A stretch of DNA of 64,000 nt, taken from positions 900,349-964,348 of the forward strand of contig JAGFNQ010000844.1 in assembly GCA_024364735.1 (NCBI GenBank), in the 5' to 3' direction. Made by a program: the position numbers and the translations under genes. This DNA is from Boesenbergia rotunda (Eukaryota > Streptophyta > Magnoliopsida > Zingiberales > Zingiberaceae). This document shows, piece after piece, positions 52,984-64,000 of the stretch (position 1 is its first letter; each line of letters starts with the position of its first letter). The notes beneath the pieces are model-generated. The model worked only from the letters and a program-made list of their open reading frames with translations, ran no database searches and was not told where the DNA came from.

Positions 52984-54385
52984 GCATGCCAAGACCTCGT
53001 GAAAAGGGTATAAATCATGATACTAAACGGCCATCCAAGTGGAAAGAAATTATTTAATTACTATTGAAATGAATCCTTAAGAAATTTAAATTTTATTCTT
53101 ACGATGCAAATCTATCATTCAAGTCGTAACTTAGCTATGCTCATGGCTTGATGATTTTATAACAGGTAGGACACCAGGCGAGTAAGACCAATAGGATCCA
53201 AGAGAATGGACGAGTAGGACAACGGGGCTCCTAGAAAGAGAATTAAACACTGCTATTTGTATTGAAAATTGGGTTTCGTAAACAAGGGATTGGCGTTGGT
53301 CTATCTTAAAGAGTGTCTTGACTAACCAATAGTAGCAGAAGGTGAAATGTTCGTGTTTGATGTTTTTATTAATCTATCTCAGGATTACGGAAGAAGTAAA
53401 TCATGATGATTAAAAAGGTAAAAAGTAAAGAGGGAGGGGGACAGATTTTTTTTTATACAAAATGTAGAGATTTATGCCCCACCAACCAATTGGCTCCAAT
53501 CTAAAATTTTTAGTGGTAACTAGCAAATGGAGAGACACGATGCATTGTACTAGACCCTTGCTACAAGGTGGACAACAAAATCCTGAACGTTGCATGTTTC
53601 TTGAGAGACAACAAAGACAACGAATGCCATTGATGAGATCTCCATTTTCTCTTTTACTTTCTCCAAATCTTTTAAGAAAAATCACTATATTCCAGTTGTC
53701 TATCTACCTCCTCTTTTGTGTCTCTAGGATTTGTCGCAGTTTGAGAAGGAAAATGATGATTCACAGAAAGGGCAAGCAGAAGGGTGGCGAGCCCCCACAT
53801 GGCCAACCGCAGCAGCGGAATGAATGGCGCAACAATCCAACGACCAATGATCCAAGCGCAGTGTTCCTAACGACCAAGAAGCAGCCAAAACCCATCACGA
53901 TCTGTCGCCTGCTCTGGTTGCCTCCGGCAGGCTCGCCGCCGGCCACCCACTCTGCGCCCTGCATGCGACAGGGCCGCCACCTCTGTCGTCACTGGCTCAT
54001 GCCGGGCAGTGTGACAGCTAGCCCACACTTTAATTACAACCATCCAACAAAATAAGTGTCCAATCATCGCCACCCTTTTTTGCAGGTGCCTACTGTTCCT
54101 TCCTTCTACTTCCACTCCGCCACTAACGTAGGTGAATTTGCCAAAGGAAACAGGTAAAGTTACAGCTTCTGATGATGAATTCTAGATTTAAGATGCGTTT
54201 TTATTTTTATTTTTGGAGAATTTACCTGAGTTAAATGAAATATAACGAACTGTTCCAGCCAAATTTGGGGCAAGCTTTTACATTGCCGAGTTAGTAATGG
54301 TGGTGGTCGCTGGTCACGAGCTTACAGGGTTGCAGTGGCTTAATTAGTCAACCTGTAACACACAAAACAGGGTGGGGAGGAGGCG
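52984..54385. other. Spacer downstream of the P450 gene
   Basis: About 1.4 kb. One plus-strand open frame of 193 codons (53474-54055) has no recognised domain or family and is treated as chance. The last ~300 bases are probably the P450 3' untranslated region and terminator area. Confidence 0.4.
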
Positions 54386-56693
54386 TCACGAGGAGAGGTT
54401 TGGATTTGGATCGTCGGAGGGTGGCGGAGGAAGAGGGCGGAAGAGGATGGGGGCGCCGTACTGGGGGTAGAGGAGCATGAGGACGGTGGGGGCGTGGACG
54501 TAGGAGGGGGCGAGGCGGAAGGCGAAGCGGCGGAGGAGGATGGCCATGGTGAGCTTGGCCTCGAGGAGGGCGAGGTTCTGGCCGATGCACATGCGCGCGC
54601 CGAGGCCGAAGGGGATGAAGGCCGCGGGGTGGGTGGCGGCGCGGGCGGCGCCGTCGGCGAAGCGTGCCGGGTTGAACTGCGCCACGTCGGGGCCCCACAG
54701 CCGCGCGTCGTGGTGCACGGCCATGATCGGGATCAGCAACTCTGTTCCACGCGGCACGCGGCAGCTGCCGAGATCCACGTCCACTTTTGCTCTCCGGATC
54801 GTCGCCACCGCCGGCGGGTACAGCCGAAGCGTCTCGTTTAGTATCATCCCCAACTGAAAGTGAAAAAAACAAGAAGATAAATCTTGAATCAACAGTTTTT
54901 GATTGACGAGATTGGAGGGTGATCAGAGTTAATGTTGATTATTATTACGGTCTTGAGCTTGGCCAGGTGGTCACGGGAGACGAGCTCATGTGCTCCGCCG
55001 CCGCAAACGCGGAGGACCTCCTCCCTGGCGCGCTCCTGCCACTCGGGATGCATAGCGAGGAGCACCGTCGTCCACGTCAGCAGATTCGACGTCGTCTGCT
55101 TTCCGGCGAAGAAGAACGTCTTGCACTCCTCCACGATGTCCCGCACCGTCATCGACGCGGACAGCCGCGCCGAAGCCCTCTGCTTCCCGGGGCTCGCTTC
55201 GATCATTAGACCGAGCAGATCCTTCGCGTTGCCCTCTTGCCTCTTCCCTTCGTCGTCCTCGTCCGAACGCTTCTTTCGCAGCCCGATCAGCCTCTCCAAG
55301 CTCCTCTTGATCTCCTTCTCCAATTTCCACGAGTCCTTGTTCTTCTTCGTCGGCAAGAACCTGTAGCCAGGGATGAAGACCTTGCGGAACGCCTCGGCAG
55401 CGAAGGCCATCTGCCGCGCTTGCAGACGGAAGACAGCTTTCCCGTCGTCGTAGCTCCGTCCAAAGGCGGTCCTAGTGATGGCGTCCTCAGTCACCGTCTG
55501 GAACCACTCCGACACGTCGATCTCCACCTCCTCGCCGGAGGCCACTGCTGGCAGTTTCTCCACCATGTCCAACACCGTCTTCCCGATGAACGGTATCAGA
55601 AGCTGGAACAAACAATGCGGCAACGTCTCGAATGAGTACCATACACCATACAAAAAGGATTGCATGCCGGAAAACAATTGTCCCAGGCGTGCCCTGCTCA
55701 CCTTGAGGTTCTCCGTGTAGAAGGTGGGGGCGAGGACCTTGCGGTGGTGCGCCCACTTCTCGCCCCGGAGACTCACGAGGCCCTCGCCCTCGAGCTTCCG
55801 GACCAGCGGGTGCGACTCGTAGCGCTCGAAGGCGTCGGAGTTCGACAGGAAGATCTCCCGAATGAGCTCGGGATCGGCGACAGTGAGGCGCGGCGTAGGC
55901 CCGAACCAGAGCAGCAGTGTGGAGCCTGCAAAAAGGCATTTTGATCCACTCTCTAATTAGAATTAGTCACAGTAAAGAAGAGGTGAAAACTATATAGTTA
56001 CGAACAGAACAGAACAGAGCAGAGCAGAGCAGAGCAGAGCGTCGTAGCAGAGGAAATAACAACCGCTGGAAGAGCTCGAGAACTACAGCACTATTTCCTG
56101 AGGCAGAGCTCAGTGAAAGAGTAGGGCAGCAGAGTGCGCCCCTCTCTTCTATGTGGATAAAGGCAAAAACCACAAGCTGGTACAGCAGTAAAGCTCACTG
56201 GGACTGCGTCATTTAGTAGACAGTGATGCAGACAACGGGATCGAGAACAAGGTGGGGACTCGAAGAGAGAAAAACAAAATGTGGAATAACAAGATGTCAA
56301 TAACAGGGAAGATCACCGGACAATTCACATATTTTTGCTCAGGGAACTCGGAAGAAACGCACAATGTAAATGGATGAAGGCTAGCTATCAAGAAGAATGT
56401 TTACCGTAAGTTTTCTTCCATTGGTGGTAGAAGGAGAGGACGCGGGGAAGGATGTTGTGGGAGTTCTGGGGGATCATTGGCTTGGCGGAGGCCTCGAGCA
56501 TGAGGGCGACCATCTCCCGGACGCAGCCGATGAAGAAGCGGTAGGGCGGGCCGCGGATGCCCTGCCTCGCGAAGTGATCCGCCACCCGCTTCGGCCGCCA
56601 CCACAGGAAGTCCGCCACCTTGAGCACCATGCACGCCAGCGCGGCCCCGGCCACGGCCACGGCCAAGCACGACCGCACCCCGTCGTCCTCCAT
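54386..56693 (-). CDS. Cytochrome P450, CYP734A-type (brassinosteroid inactivation)
   Basis: Four minus-strand exons: 56693-56405, 55925-55702, 55602-54949 and 54853-54386. All borders are GT-AG and in phase; introns are 479, 99 and 95 bp. The product is 544 residues, usual for the family. An N-terminal membrane helix is followed by GIRGPPYRFFIGCVREMV and SHNILPRVLSFYHQWKKTYG, distinctive for CYP734A (BAS1-like) enzymes. The C-helix WAHHRK, I-helix FFFAGKQTTSNLLTW, ExxR in NETLRLYPP and haem loop PFGLGARMCIGQNLA are intact. Known members hydroxylate C-26 of castasterone and brassinolide at the ER, lowering hormone activity. The ATG at 56693 fits the family better than an in-frame upstream start. 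No lesion is seen, so it is probably functional. Confidence 0.93.
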
Positions 56694-56810
56694 GCTTTGC
56701 AGTCCACAGGAGCAGAACACAGAGGCTGCTGCGCTGCGTCTGGTTTATAGCAAGGGAGGCTATAGCTTCGGATTTTGAGAGAGAGGTGGGGGAAGAGAGA
56801 GAGACAGGAG

Positions 56811-56817
56811 TTATATA
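56811..56817 (-). promoter_or_regulatory. TATA box of the CYP734A gene
   Basis: CCTATATAA on the minus strand about 120 bases before the ATG. It is followed by a CT-rich stretch (GAGA/CTCT repeats at 56778-56808) that resembles a plant pyrimidine patch and leader. A second TATAAA at 56744-56749 is closer to the ATG and less likely. Confidence 0.5.
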
Positions 56818-57072
56818 GGCGTAGTGGGGAGCAGAGCCGGCGCCGTTGGGGCCGCCGTCGGGGTTAGAAGGGTCAACCGTCAACGACGTGGAGAAGTATT
56901 ATTTTTCAGAAGGTAATGACCAAATTGACCTGTTCACAAGTGGTCGCACAACTGCGCTTTATGGGTGTCGTCCATTATTGACCCGAGATGCATATATCAA
57001 TTAGGTAGAGAGGGGAATCCAGGATTTGGGTGGGTTGATTATCCTCTATGGTACCGCCTGGAGAATGAACGG

Positions 57073-57290
57073 TTGTATTTATTAATTATCAAAATTTATA
57101 TGAACGGTTGATTATTTATTAATTTCATTTTAGTAAAGAAATCATTTTAAAATTTATATGCTTTAAATTGTATTTATTAATTATCAAAATTTATATGAAC
57201 GGTTGATTATTTATTAATTTCATTTTAGTAAAGAAATCATTTTAAAATTTATATGCTTTAAATTGTATTTATTAATTATCAAAATTGCTT
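57073..57290. repeat. 95-bp tandem duplication (2.3 copies)
   Basis: TTGTATTTATTAATTATC starts at 57073, 57168 and 57263; the intervening 95 bp are identical in the two complete copies. Confidence 0.9.
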
Positions 57291-57796
57291 CATTTGTTTA
57301 AAACAAATGATATTTCATAATTAGTACATAATTATTTCTAAGATTTTGTGAGTGAATGATATAGATATCCCAAATAAGTTCTATCTATATATAAGAGGAT
57401 TTTGAGACTATAGCAAATAAGAAACCCTTGAAGGATTTTTTTTATTTATTCTTTTTAAATAGTGATTAAGAAATTAATAGTTATAATTAAATTAAGAAAA
57501 TTAATTACAAATTTTTAAGTCTTAATTTTAGAGGACTAAATTAAAATACATCAAATTTTAAATGAAATTTAGCTATTATGATTACTTTTAAATGTCAAAA
57601 TGAAACTATAATTAGAGGCTTATTCAAAATAATTTATGAACTTTATAACTTATAAGCTATTTTAGGAGCTTATAAGCCGTTAGGTATTATTTTAAAAATA
57701 AGCTGTTAAAATATTTGGACGAAGTTATTTTAAACAATTTTCATGTATTTAGTATTATAAAATCTTTTTATTAATAAATTTGCTAATAAAGTAATG

Positions 57797-57797
<1 letters not shown>

Positions 57798-57839
<42 letters not shown>
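57798..57839. repeat. (AT)n microsatellite
   Basis: About 21 uninterrupted AT dinucleotides. Confidence 0.95.
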
Positions 57840-57842
<3 letters not shown>

Positions 57843-59226
57843 TCTAATTAATAAATGTTAAACTTATATGAAAAATAAAATTATTTGATAGTTTAATTTA
57901 GAAAATTTTAAAAATTTAATGATATCATTAATATTTAAATAAATATTATAATTAAAAATTGATCAATAATATATTTGACAAATCGAGTCGAAAAATTTAT
58001 ACACCGAGGAGAGAAGAAATGAAAAGGAGTGTCGGAGACTTAGTGTGCTGGGAAGAGAAGATGACAGAGTGCACTGAGAAAAAAAAAGTTGGCATATAAA
58101 AAGTTATTAGGTTTATAAAAAATTATGGAGGATATGATGAGAATTAATGAAAATAAAAGGACTATATATAAGGATATTTTAGAGAAAATAAGATTTTTTT
58201 TTAAAAAATAGGGTCTCTCTTATTTAAAAAAAATAGTTTATAAGCTCTCAAATAATTTTTTTTTAACAGATTCTATGTTGTTTGTAAAAAATTTTACTAA
58301 ATATATTTGAACAATTTATAAACTCCAAATTTGCTAGCTCCAAAATTTGTAGAGTTTATAAACTCAATCAAACAGCCTACCAAACTTATAAAAGTTAAAA
58401 TTAACTTTTAAAAAATATTATTTATATATATTTCTAAAAGATTTATAATTTTGAAATAATAATTTCATATACAAATATTTTAAACATTTGTCAGCTAAAA
58501 TCCAAAGTTTTATTTTTAATTAATTGGTTGTAAAAAAATTAAAAATTAAATTCTGAATTCAATGAAATTAGTGAATTATGATTAACTAAAATTTTAAAAC
58601 TCGATTGCAAACAAACCCTATAAATAAATGGCCAACAATTAAAAAAAAAAATAGTCTCCATACCACAAAACACCTCTTTCTTCTTCTATTATTATCTAAT
58701 ACAAATAATAAAAAATATATGATCAGTGAAAAAATTTAATGAAAATCTCAGTAAATAATATGACACTATATATACAGCGATTGTTTACGGGTTCACCGTG
58801 CCCCCAGGGTATATTTGATTTGGAACGACGACCAGAGGCCACTGATGGTATACGGGTGACAATAAGACATGTACATATGAGATATTACGTCATTTATTAA
58901 AATTTTTATTGAATTTTTTCACTGAACATATCAGAACACTTAACTCTACCTATATGTTAGAGATTCGGTATTCAACTCTTCTACTCTCTTTGGAAGGCAT
59001 AATTTCAAAAAAAAATCAATTAGTCTAATTTTGTTTTCATTTTGATCTCCACTCTCTCTGCCCATGTAAACCGATAAACAGAGCCTAAAACCTTGATATG
59101 AGCTTGAATCCGACCAATTTTTCCGCGGGTCATTTCTCTGGAAATTAAATATCCTTCTATCTAAAAAGTCACTCACTATATAATTTACCTTTTTTTCATC
59201 TTATTATGGAGCCGACATTGGGAGAT

Positions 59227-59440
59227 GTTCAGGATGAATAAAATTACTTTTTTGCTTCATTTAATTAGACAAACAAACAAAAAAAAAACATATGACCAAA
59301 CTTTTCCTTATCTGTTACTCTCTCACAAGAGAGGTTCAGGATGAATGAAATTATTTTGTTGCTTCATCGAATTAGACAGACAAACAACCAAAAAAAACAT
59401 ATGACCAAACTTTTCCTTATCTGTTACTCTCCCACAAGTA
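59227..59440. repeat. 107-bp tandem duplication
   Basis: GTTCAGGATGAAT begins at 59227 and 59334. The two copies share ATATGACCAAACTTTTCCTT and differ by a few bases and A-run length. Confidence 0.85.
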
Positions 59441-60156
59441 GTTTAAGGAGCCCCAAATGTGTTTAAAAGGTTTTTTTTCACCTACAATCAAGTTAATTCA
59501 AAAAGATCATATGGACCTTGACACGGATGATTCAGCTCACGAGTACGTAGTTCGAACACCATTGATATATAATAAGTTATACGAGAAAAATGTCAAATCT
59601 GGATCACCGATTCAATTTTATGAAAATTTTTCATCGATAACCAAAATAAATCGAAAAAGTGCATATAAAAACTCATGACAATCAACATTCTCAAGTAAAA
59701 TATACTTTACTAGTGATTCAAACTCTTCTGGGATCCCAATCTACCTAAAGGGTCTCTTATTTTTTATTTATCCACATATCTGGACCTTTAGTTCAACTAG
59801 TCTAGGAGATGGATGGTTCGACTCCACAGATCGAACATCAGATAAATTTGAGAAATGTAGATGGGTTTTGGAATCATCCGTGTTCAAACTAGGTAGGAAA
59901 TGTCTTACGTGAGATTTTAACTCTCATTGTATGAGAATTATCCTCGTCTTTTATCACTACACCATGTCCTATGGGACAAAGGGTCCAAGATCATTCAATA
60001 CTGAATCGGTACTCTCCTTGTGAAGACAAACTCATCAATTTTTTTTTTCATGTGGACTTCGACCCACAACCACCCATTCTAAGTGTTTCCACTAAATTCA
60101 ATGTCAAATATGTCCAAGATCAAATCACAACACTAAGAATCTCGGTTACACCTTAA

Positions 60157-60386
60157 GCACCCCTAGGGCTATGATACAATGGTAGGGTGACTAGTCACTG
60201 TCCCAGATATTTACGGTTCGATCCTCAGTTACGGTGTATTTGCAAGAATTTTTCCTCCAAATGGGGCGCGAACCCTGGTAGACGTTGGGCTTCCAAACTG
60301 CCCACCCTGGTGACCGGAGGAAAATTTTCGTGGGACTGAACTAATCACCTCAGGTTTGTCTACTATCTGGTCTAATTTTTTTTTTA
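60157..60386 (+). mobile_element. tRNA-derived SINE (230 bp) with 11-bp target duplication
   Basis: Same family as 44377-44630: head GGGCTATGATACAATGGTAG (box A), GGTTCGATCCT (box B), body TTTTCCTCCAAATGGGGCGC, and a T-rich tail. Flanked by TTACACCTTAA at 60146-60156 and 60387-60397. It is shorter by a deletion in the middle (after CTGCCCACC). Confidence 0.9.
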
Positions 60387-60397
60387 TTACACCTTAA

Positions 60398-61773
60398 ACG
60401 CTATAAATATGTCCCAATGTATGATATGCTTTAACCATTGCAACATGCCCCTATTTGCACATGGTCCCTTTGACACATTAAACTTAATCAACCCTCCAAG
60501 TGTCTATTTCTTAGTTGAGATAGTAAGAGGTTGATGAATTGTCATTACAAGTTTTGGGTTCAAGTCACGGGATTAATGGGACATAAATCCTTACATTCTG
60601 TGTAAAAAATCACTCCTCCCCTAACTTGTTACCTTTTCAGTCATCATGATTTATCTTATTCGTATTGGTCCAAACGAATTGACAGAGACGTTAGGGGCGA
60701 ACATTAAACTTTTTGTCACTTCCCCATAGCCAAGCCCTGTGCGATCAGCGACGTGTGTTGACAAGGATAGCACTCCACTGAAGCTTATTCTTTTGTCGAA
60801 CAAGGATAACGAGCCCTGAAGCTCGGCGCAGTTCCTCGATCGGTTTTGGGGTGGTGCAGCAGCCTTCTGGCACGGTTTTGAGGTGATATTTGAGTGCCTC
60901 CGTTAAGTACGAGCTTGTCCTGTAACGAGAGCTCCTCATTTCTTGCACTCCCAGCTCTGCTTCAGTATCCCCGTGAAAATCCATGGAGTGAGAATGGACG
61001 GGCCTGCCCAAAGCTGCCAGACTACTAGACCTCACCTCACAGTGCCCTACTGAGAATATTCAACACTTAGGAGATTTTTTTTTTCTTTGGCTCTGTCCGA
61101 AGCTGCCTCTCCTTGTCACAAGGTTCCAAGTTCCCACTTAATCAAAGAAGAGTTGTTTGTTTATCAACACAGACACACTCTGTTCATCTGGTGTTGACCA
61201 CTGGCATCTTTTTCCCGGACCTACTTTTCCATAAATGAGAAACTGATTGGCGTCGCTTGCTCCTCTCATCTTGCACTGGTTCTCCTCAGGCCCCGGAGGA
61301 GTAGGAGGAAGAAGTAGAAGAGGAAGAGAATTCTCAGTCTCCTCTGTCACTGAGCTGAAACAATGATTGCCATTGACATCGAGAACAGAGCGTTCATTGG
61401 ATCTCAACAACAACCTTGTGTACGCCAAATTATTGACAACAATGGCACCAGTGCAATAAAGTGGGTGCTGGTGTTGGAGTTGGGTGTCGTCGAGTCAATA
61501 ATAACGAGCCAAATGTTTAATTAATTTTGGATGAGGCAAGACACAATTGGACACACCTACCTGTTGTTAGGTGATCAATAAATACGCTGCCAAATGCACA
61601 TCTGATCCGTAGTAGGAACTGGGAAGCCTCATTTAAAATGAGTGCGAACATATCAGTACTAGTGCACCAAAACCCATTAAAATTTCGAAATTAAATGTGT
61701 TTGGGCGAGAGTAGTATTAGACTATTAGGATGTGTGACCTCTTGTGAAATCCTTGTCTTGTGTTGCACCTACT
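60398..61773. other. Unassigned region with two minus-strand open frames
   Basis: About 1.4 kb of more balanced composition. On the minus strand two open frames of 96 codons each (61428-61138 and 61035-60745) lie in the same direction, 100 bp apart. They could be exons of an unknown gene or a gene remnant, but I recognise no domain and find no decisive splice pair. Confidence 0.25.
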
Positions 61774-62974
61774 TGTTGGATATGATTTTGCGATACAAAA
61801 TCAAGGTGCCATCGATCGTTGAAAGTCTGATATGACTTCAAAATCGAAGTCTACGTTTCACGTAGATTAATTTAGACTATTAATTTGCTCAAAACCGATT
61901 ATGGGTGAATGAGAAATTAATGGCGAAAGGTTGTATCCAAAATACATATTAAGGAAGGATAGGGTTTTTAGTCCCACATCGCTTACCGGCGCAAGCCAAA
62001 GCTTCCTTATATGTGTTGCTGTGTTAATATAGTTAACACAACAAGCACAGGAGCTCTCTAGCCATGGGCGAGCAGGTGCTCGCACCTGCGAGCCCGCCGC
62101 CCGCCACGCGCACACGCGCGCAATGGGCGCTTTATAGGCGCACTTTGCACTTTGCAGCGTCTGTGTGTAGAGATCGGTGACTGTACTGATGATTGGATAA
62201 ACGGATGGCAATCGTCGGATCGAAGATGGTAATAAATCGCAGTGGATGCGATCTGGAGCGTTGATGGCTCTGGGTTATAAACTGACCATTGATGAGGGGG
62301 GTTTGATCTGAAGCGTTGGATTAAATGAAGTGATCTGACGGCTGAGATCAAGATGGATGAAGAGATAAGTCTCTTCGAATCCAATGGACGAGACCATTCC
62401 ATAATCTGAAGAGTTAAAACTCTTCAGATCCAATGGATCTGATCAAAAGAGATCTGAAGAGTATGGATGAGATTAAACCCTTTCCAAAGGGTTATGTCTT
62501 TTTGATCTGAACGATCCAGATCACTCCTCACTAAGAGTTACTTACCTCTTCACCAACTATATAAAGATCCCTTCTCATTTGGAAATTCATCTCATTCAGA
62601 ATTGCATTTCTAAGCATAGCATTCAAGCATCCTCTGCATAAAGAGTTCGAAAAACCTGCGATCAAGTTCGCCGGTCTCGAAATATGGAGTGCTACTATTT
62701 CGAGACGACGTCGTTGTATCTTAGGAACGAATTGCTGCTATCCGTGAGCACCTGTAGCGGAGCAATATCGTTTTACGGAGATAGTGTCGAACACTAGCCT
62801 CGACGTACAAATCAGTTTGCCTACCGGCAGCAACCTCCCGGAAGTACCGACAAGTCGCAAACCGACTATGTTAAATACCGAGGACGGACAACAAATACAA
62901 ACACTACTTTCCATATCTTTTGCCCTTGTAGATTGACACAATTGGTATTTGTATGAGTGATACTTGCTCCAACA
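61774..62974 (+). mobile_element. Probable Copia-type solo LTR (1201 bp)
   Basis: Starts TGTTGGATATGATTTTG and ends TACTTGCTCCAACA, with inverted ends TGTTGG/CCAACA. A TATA box, CTATATAAAG, is at about 62557-62566, followed by a leader-like stretch without coding potential. Hairpin motifs occur at 62341-62500, such as TCTGAAGAGT-TAAA-ACTCTTCAGA and AACCCTTT-CCAAAGGGTT, and a GC-rich one near 62060-62090. No 5-bp duplication is visible, so borders or solo status remain open. Confidence 0.55.
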
Positions 62975-64000
62975 TATTTTATGGCTAATTTTCAACGGTA
63001 CAAAATGTTTCATTGGATGTTCGGCAATTTACCAAAGGGCGTACCTAAGAATTAGAAATTACCAATTCGCGTACCATAGTTTCTAATTTACCAAAGGGCG
63101 CAGGCCCTTAAGTGAACTTCCTATTATACTCCTCCCGCCACAAAATACCTTTTTCGTTTCACATTTTCGAGACATCCGAACCACTTTTACAGTAAAATAA
63201 TATTTTGTGGTTCGGAAGGCCAGGTAGTAGAATTTGTGTCCATTCTCTCTCAGCGCAACAACGTAAATGGTATTGTCGAAGGAGGAAGATATTGTGCGTG
63301 CCCTAGTTGTGCTTTAGTCGCGAGCTCATCCCTCGAATCCCTCCGCCCAACCAAAACCTAGGCAAGTATCGAAAGTGTTAGTGTGTGATCCTGAGGCGGC
63401 TTTAAGTGTTAACGTTGAAGTCCAGACTGGTCGGCACTTTCAAAGTAGGATTTAGGATTTCTGCAGGGTTGATTTTTATGATAATGGCAGGAAGAAGGTC
63501 TGTGGGTGGTTCATCGTCTTCTTCATTGGCATTAATCAGCAAGGTATGTTAGCGATAGGCTTAGGTAAGAACAACATAGTTTGTGAAAATGTTTATACTT
63601 ATTTTTGCTGAATAAATTTATAATGTATAAAAATTGTAGGGTTCAGATGACTTTGGGAAAAAATTACATTGGTGCAGTGTTTTAGGCCACTTTAAACATT
63701 TTGTTGAGCATTTGAAATTTTAAATGATCGACACATTGCGAAGATCAAAGAGTCGCCCTTTAGTTTTTTCTTGGACATACAAGAATTGCAGCATATCCGG
63801 GGAATTTTGGTTAATATATTTGAAAGTTGGGATTCAACCTCGCAAGTTTTTAAATTCTCAGGTAATAGTTTTAATTATGAATTGTAAACAATATCTATAG
63901 TAAGATAAAACTTGGATATAGATGACCTTAAATGATTTATATTTGATCAATTGAAATGAGTGAATTTCAGGTGAAATTCACTTAAGGCCCTCGGTAGGCC
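62975..64000 (+). other. Possible left part of a transposon running off the window
   Basis: Two direct copies of ATTTACCAAAGGGCG about 64 bp apart (63028 and 63092) look like the end of a transposon or a subterminal repeat. Near 63484 ATGGCAGGAAGAAGGTCTGT could start a protein with a Ser-rich beginning and a donor (CAAG|GTATGT) at about 63540. A later stretch (63723-63860) reads IKESPFSFFLDIQEL in one frame and ends CTCAG|GTAATA. That wording is reminiscent of plant-mobile-domain or Ulp1-associated transposon proteins. The assignment is weak. Confidence 0.3.

Larger units (their letters stand above)
56890..60156. other. AT-rich intergenic region upstream of CYP734A
   Basis: Proximal part (56890-57060) probably belongs to the P450 promoter. 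The rest is strongly AT-rich with small tandem duplications listed separately. Around 57620-58400 repeated CTTATAAGCT and TTTATAAACTC words suggest a decayed MITE without clear ends. 58790-58830 matches, inverted, part of the foldback MITE arm (GGGTTCACCGTGCCCCCAGG against 52540-52575). No gene is recognised; the open frames at 58946-59176 and 59457-59678 have no known domain. Confidence 0.4.

Noticed and set aside
53474..54055. A 193-codon plus-strand frame downstream of the P450
   Set aside because: No domain, mixed composition and no splice or promoter support; probably chance.
54494..54841. Plus-strand and shifted minus-strand frames across the last P450 exon
   Set aside because: Shadows of GC-rich coding sequence; the chosen frame carries the haem-binding loop and ExxR motif with correct splice phases.

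Overview
This is nuclear DNA of a flowering plant, most likely a monocot. The support is a transposon-dense landscape, Sirevirus, Tat, chromovirus and Ale retrotransposons, tRNA-derived SINEs, and three host genes with introns and/or very GC-rich exons. A non-grass monocot such as a Zingiberales species is possible, but I cannot prove it from this sequence. Roughly two thirds of the window is transposable element or decayed element.

Layout. 1-19977: a Tat-lineage Ty3/Gypsy element cut by the left window edge (5' LTR end, primer-binding site, broken gag, broken protease). Its reverse transcriptase-integrase region is absent, and the corresponding place holds an ~82-bp tandem repeat array of about 25 copies. 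An antisense extra ORF follows, then the 3' LTR. A young Sirevirus-type Copia element (677-10478, target-site duplication GGAAG, LTRs differing by 3 substitutions and 5 one-base indels) is nested in the gag. 19978-22387: unassigned. 22388-33043: a decayed Ale-type Copia element (duplication GAGTG) whose RT-RNase H-3' LTR-flank segment is present three times in tandem; the third copy is split by a 2.2-kb palindrome-rich solo LTR (duplication TGGAG). 33044-36600: host island with a MAPK-substrate-like small protein gene and an At5g20050-like receptor-like kinase gene, both on the minus strand. 37149-42488: a second decayed Tat copy split by a solo LTR (duplication GTGAT). 42489-48094: a Sirevirus-like LTR holding a SINE, and a chromovirus pol 3' end split by a reverse solo LTR and a Tourist-like MITE. 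48095-54385: mostly non-coding, with one Tat-like LTR (50.6-51.6 kb) and a foldback hAT MITE (52131-52975). 54386-56693: an apparently intact four-exon cytochrome P450 of the CYP734A (brassinosteroid-inactivating) type. 56890-64000: AT-rich DNA with small tandem duplications, a SINE, a likely Copia LTR, and a probable element running off the right edge.

How it works together. The three host genes are not an operon; each stands alone. The nested insertions give a relative order: Tat before Sirevirus at the left; Ale insertion, then segmental duplication, then solo LTR in the middle; chromovirus before the Sirevirus-like LTR, reverse solo LTR and MITE at the right. The most unusual signals are the family-specific palindrome arrays in several LTRs, the telo-box satellite replacing pol in Tat copy 1, the unequal-crossover signature in the Ale triplication, and a spacer between Sirevirus gag and pol that has in-phase splice-site-like borders.
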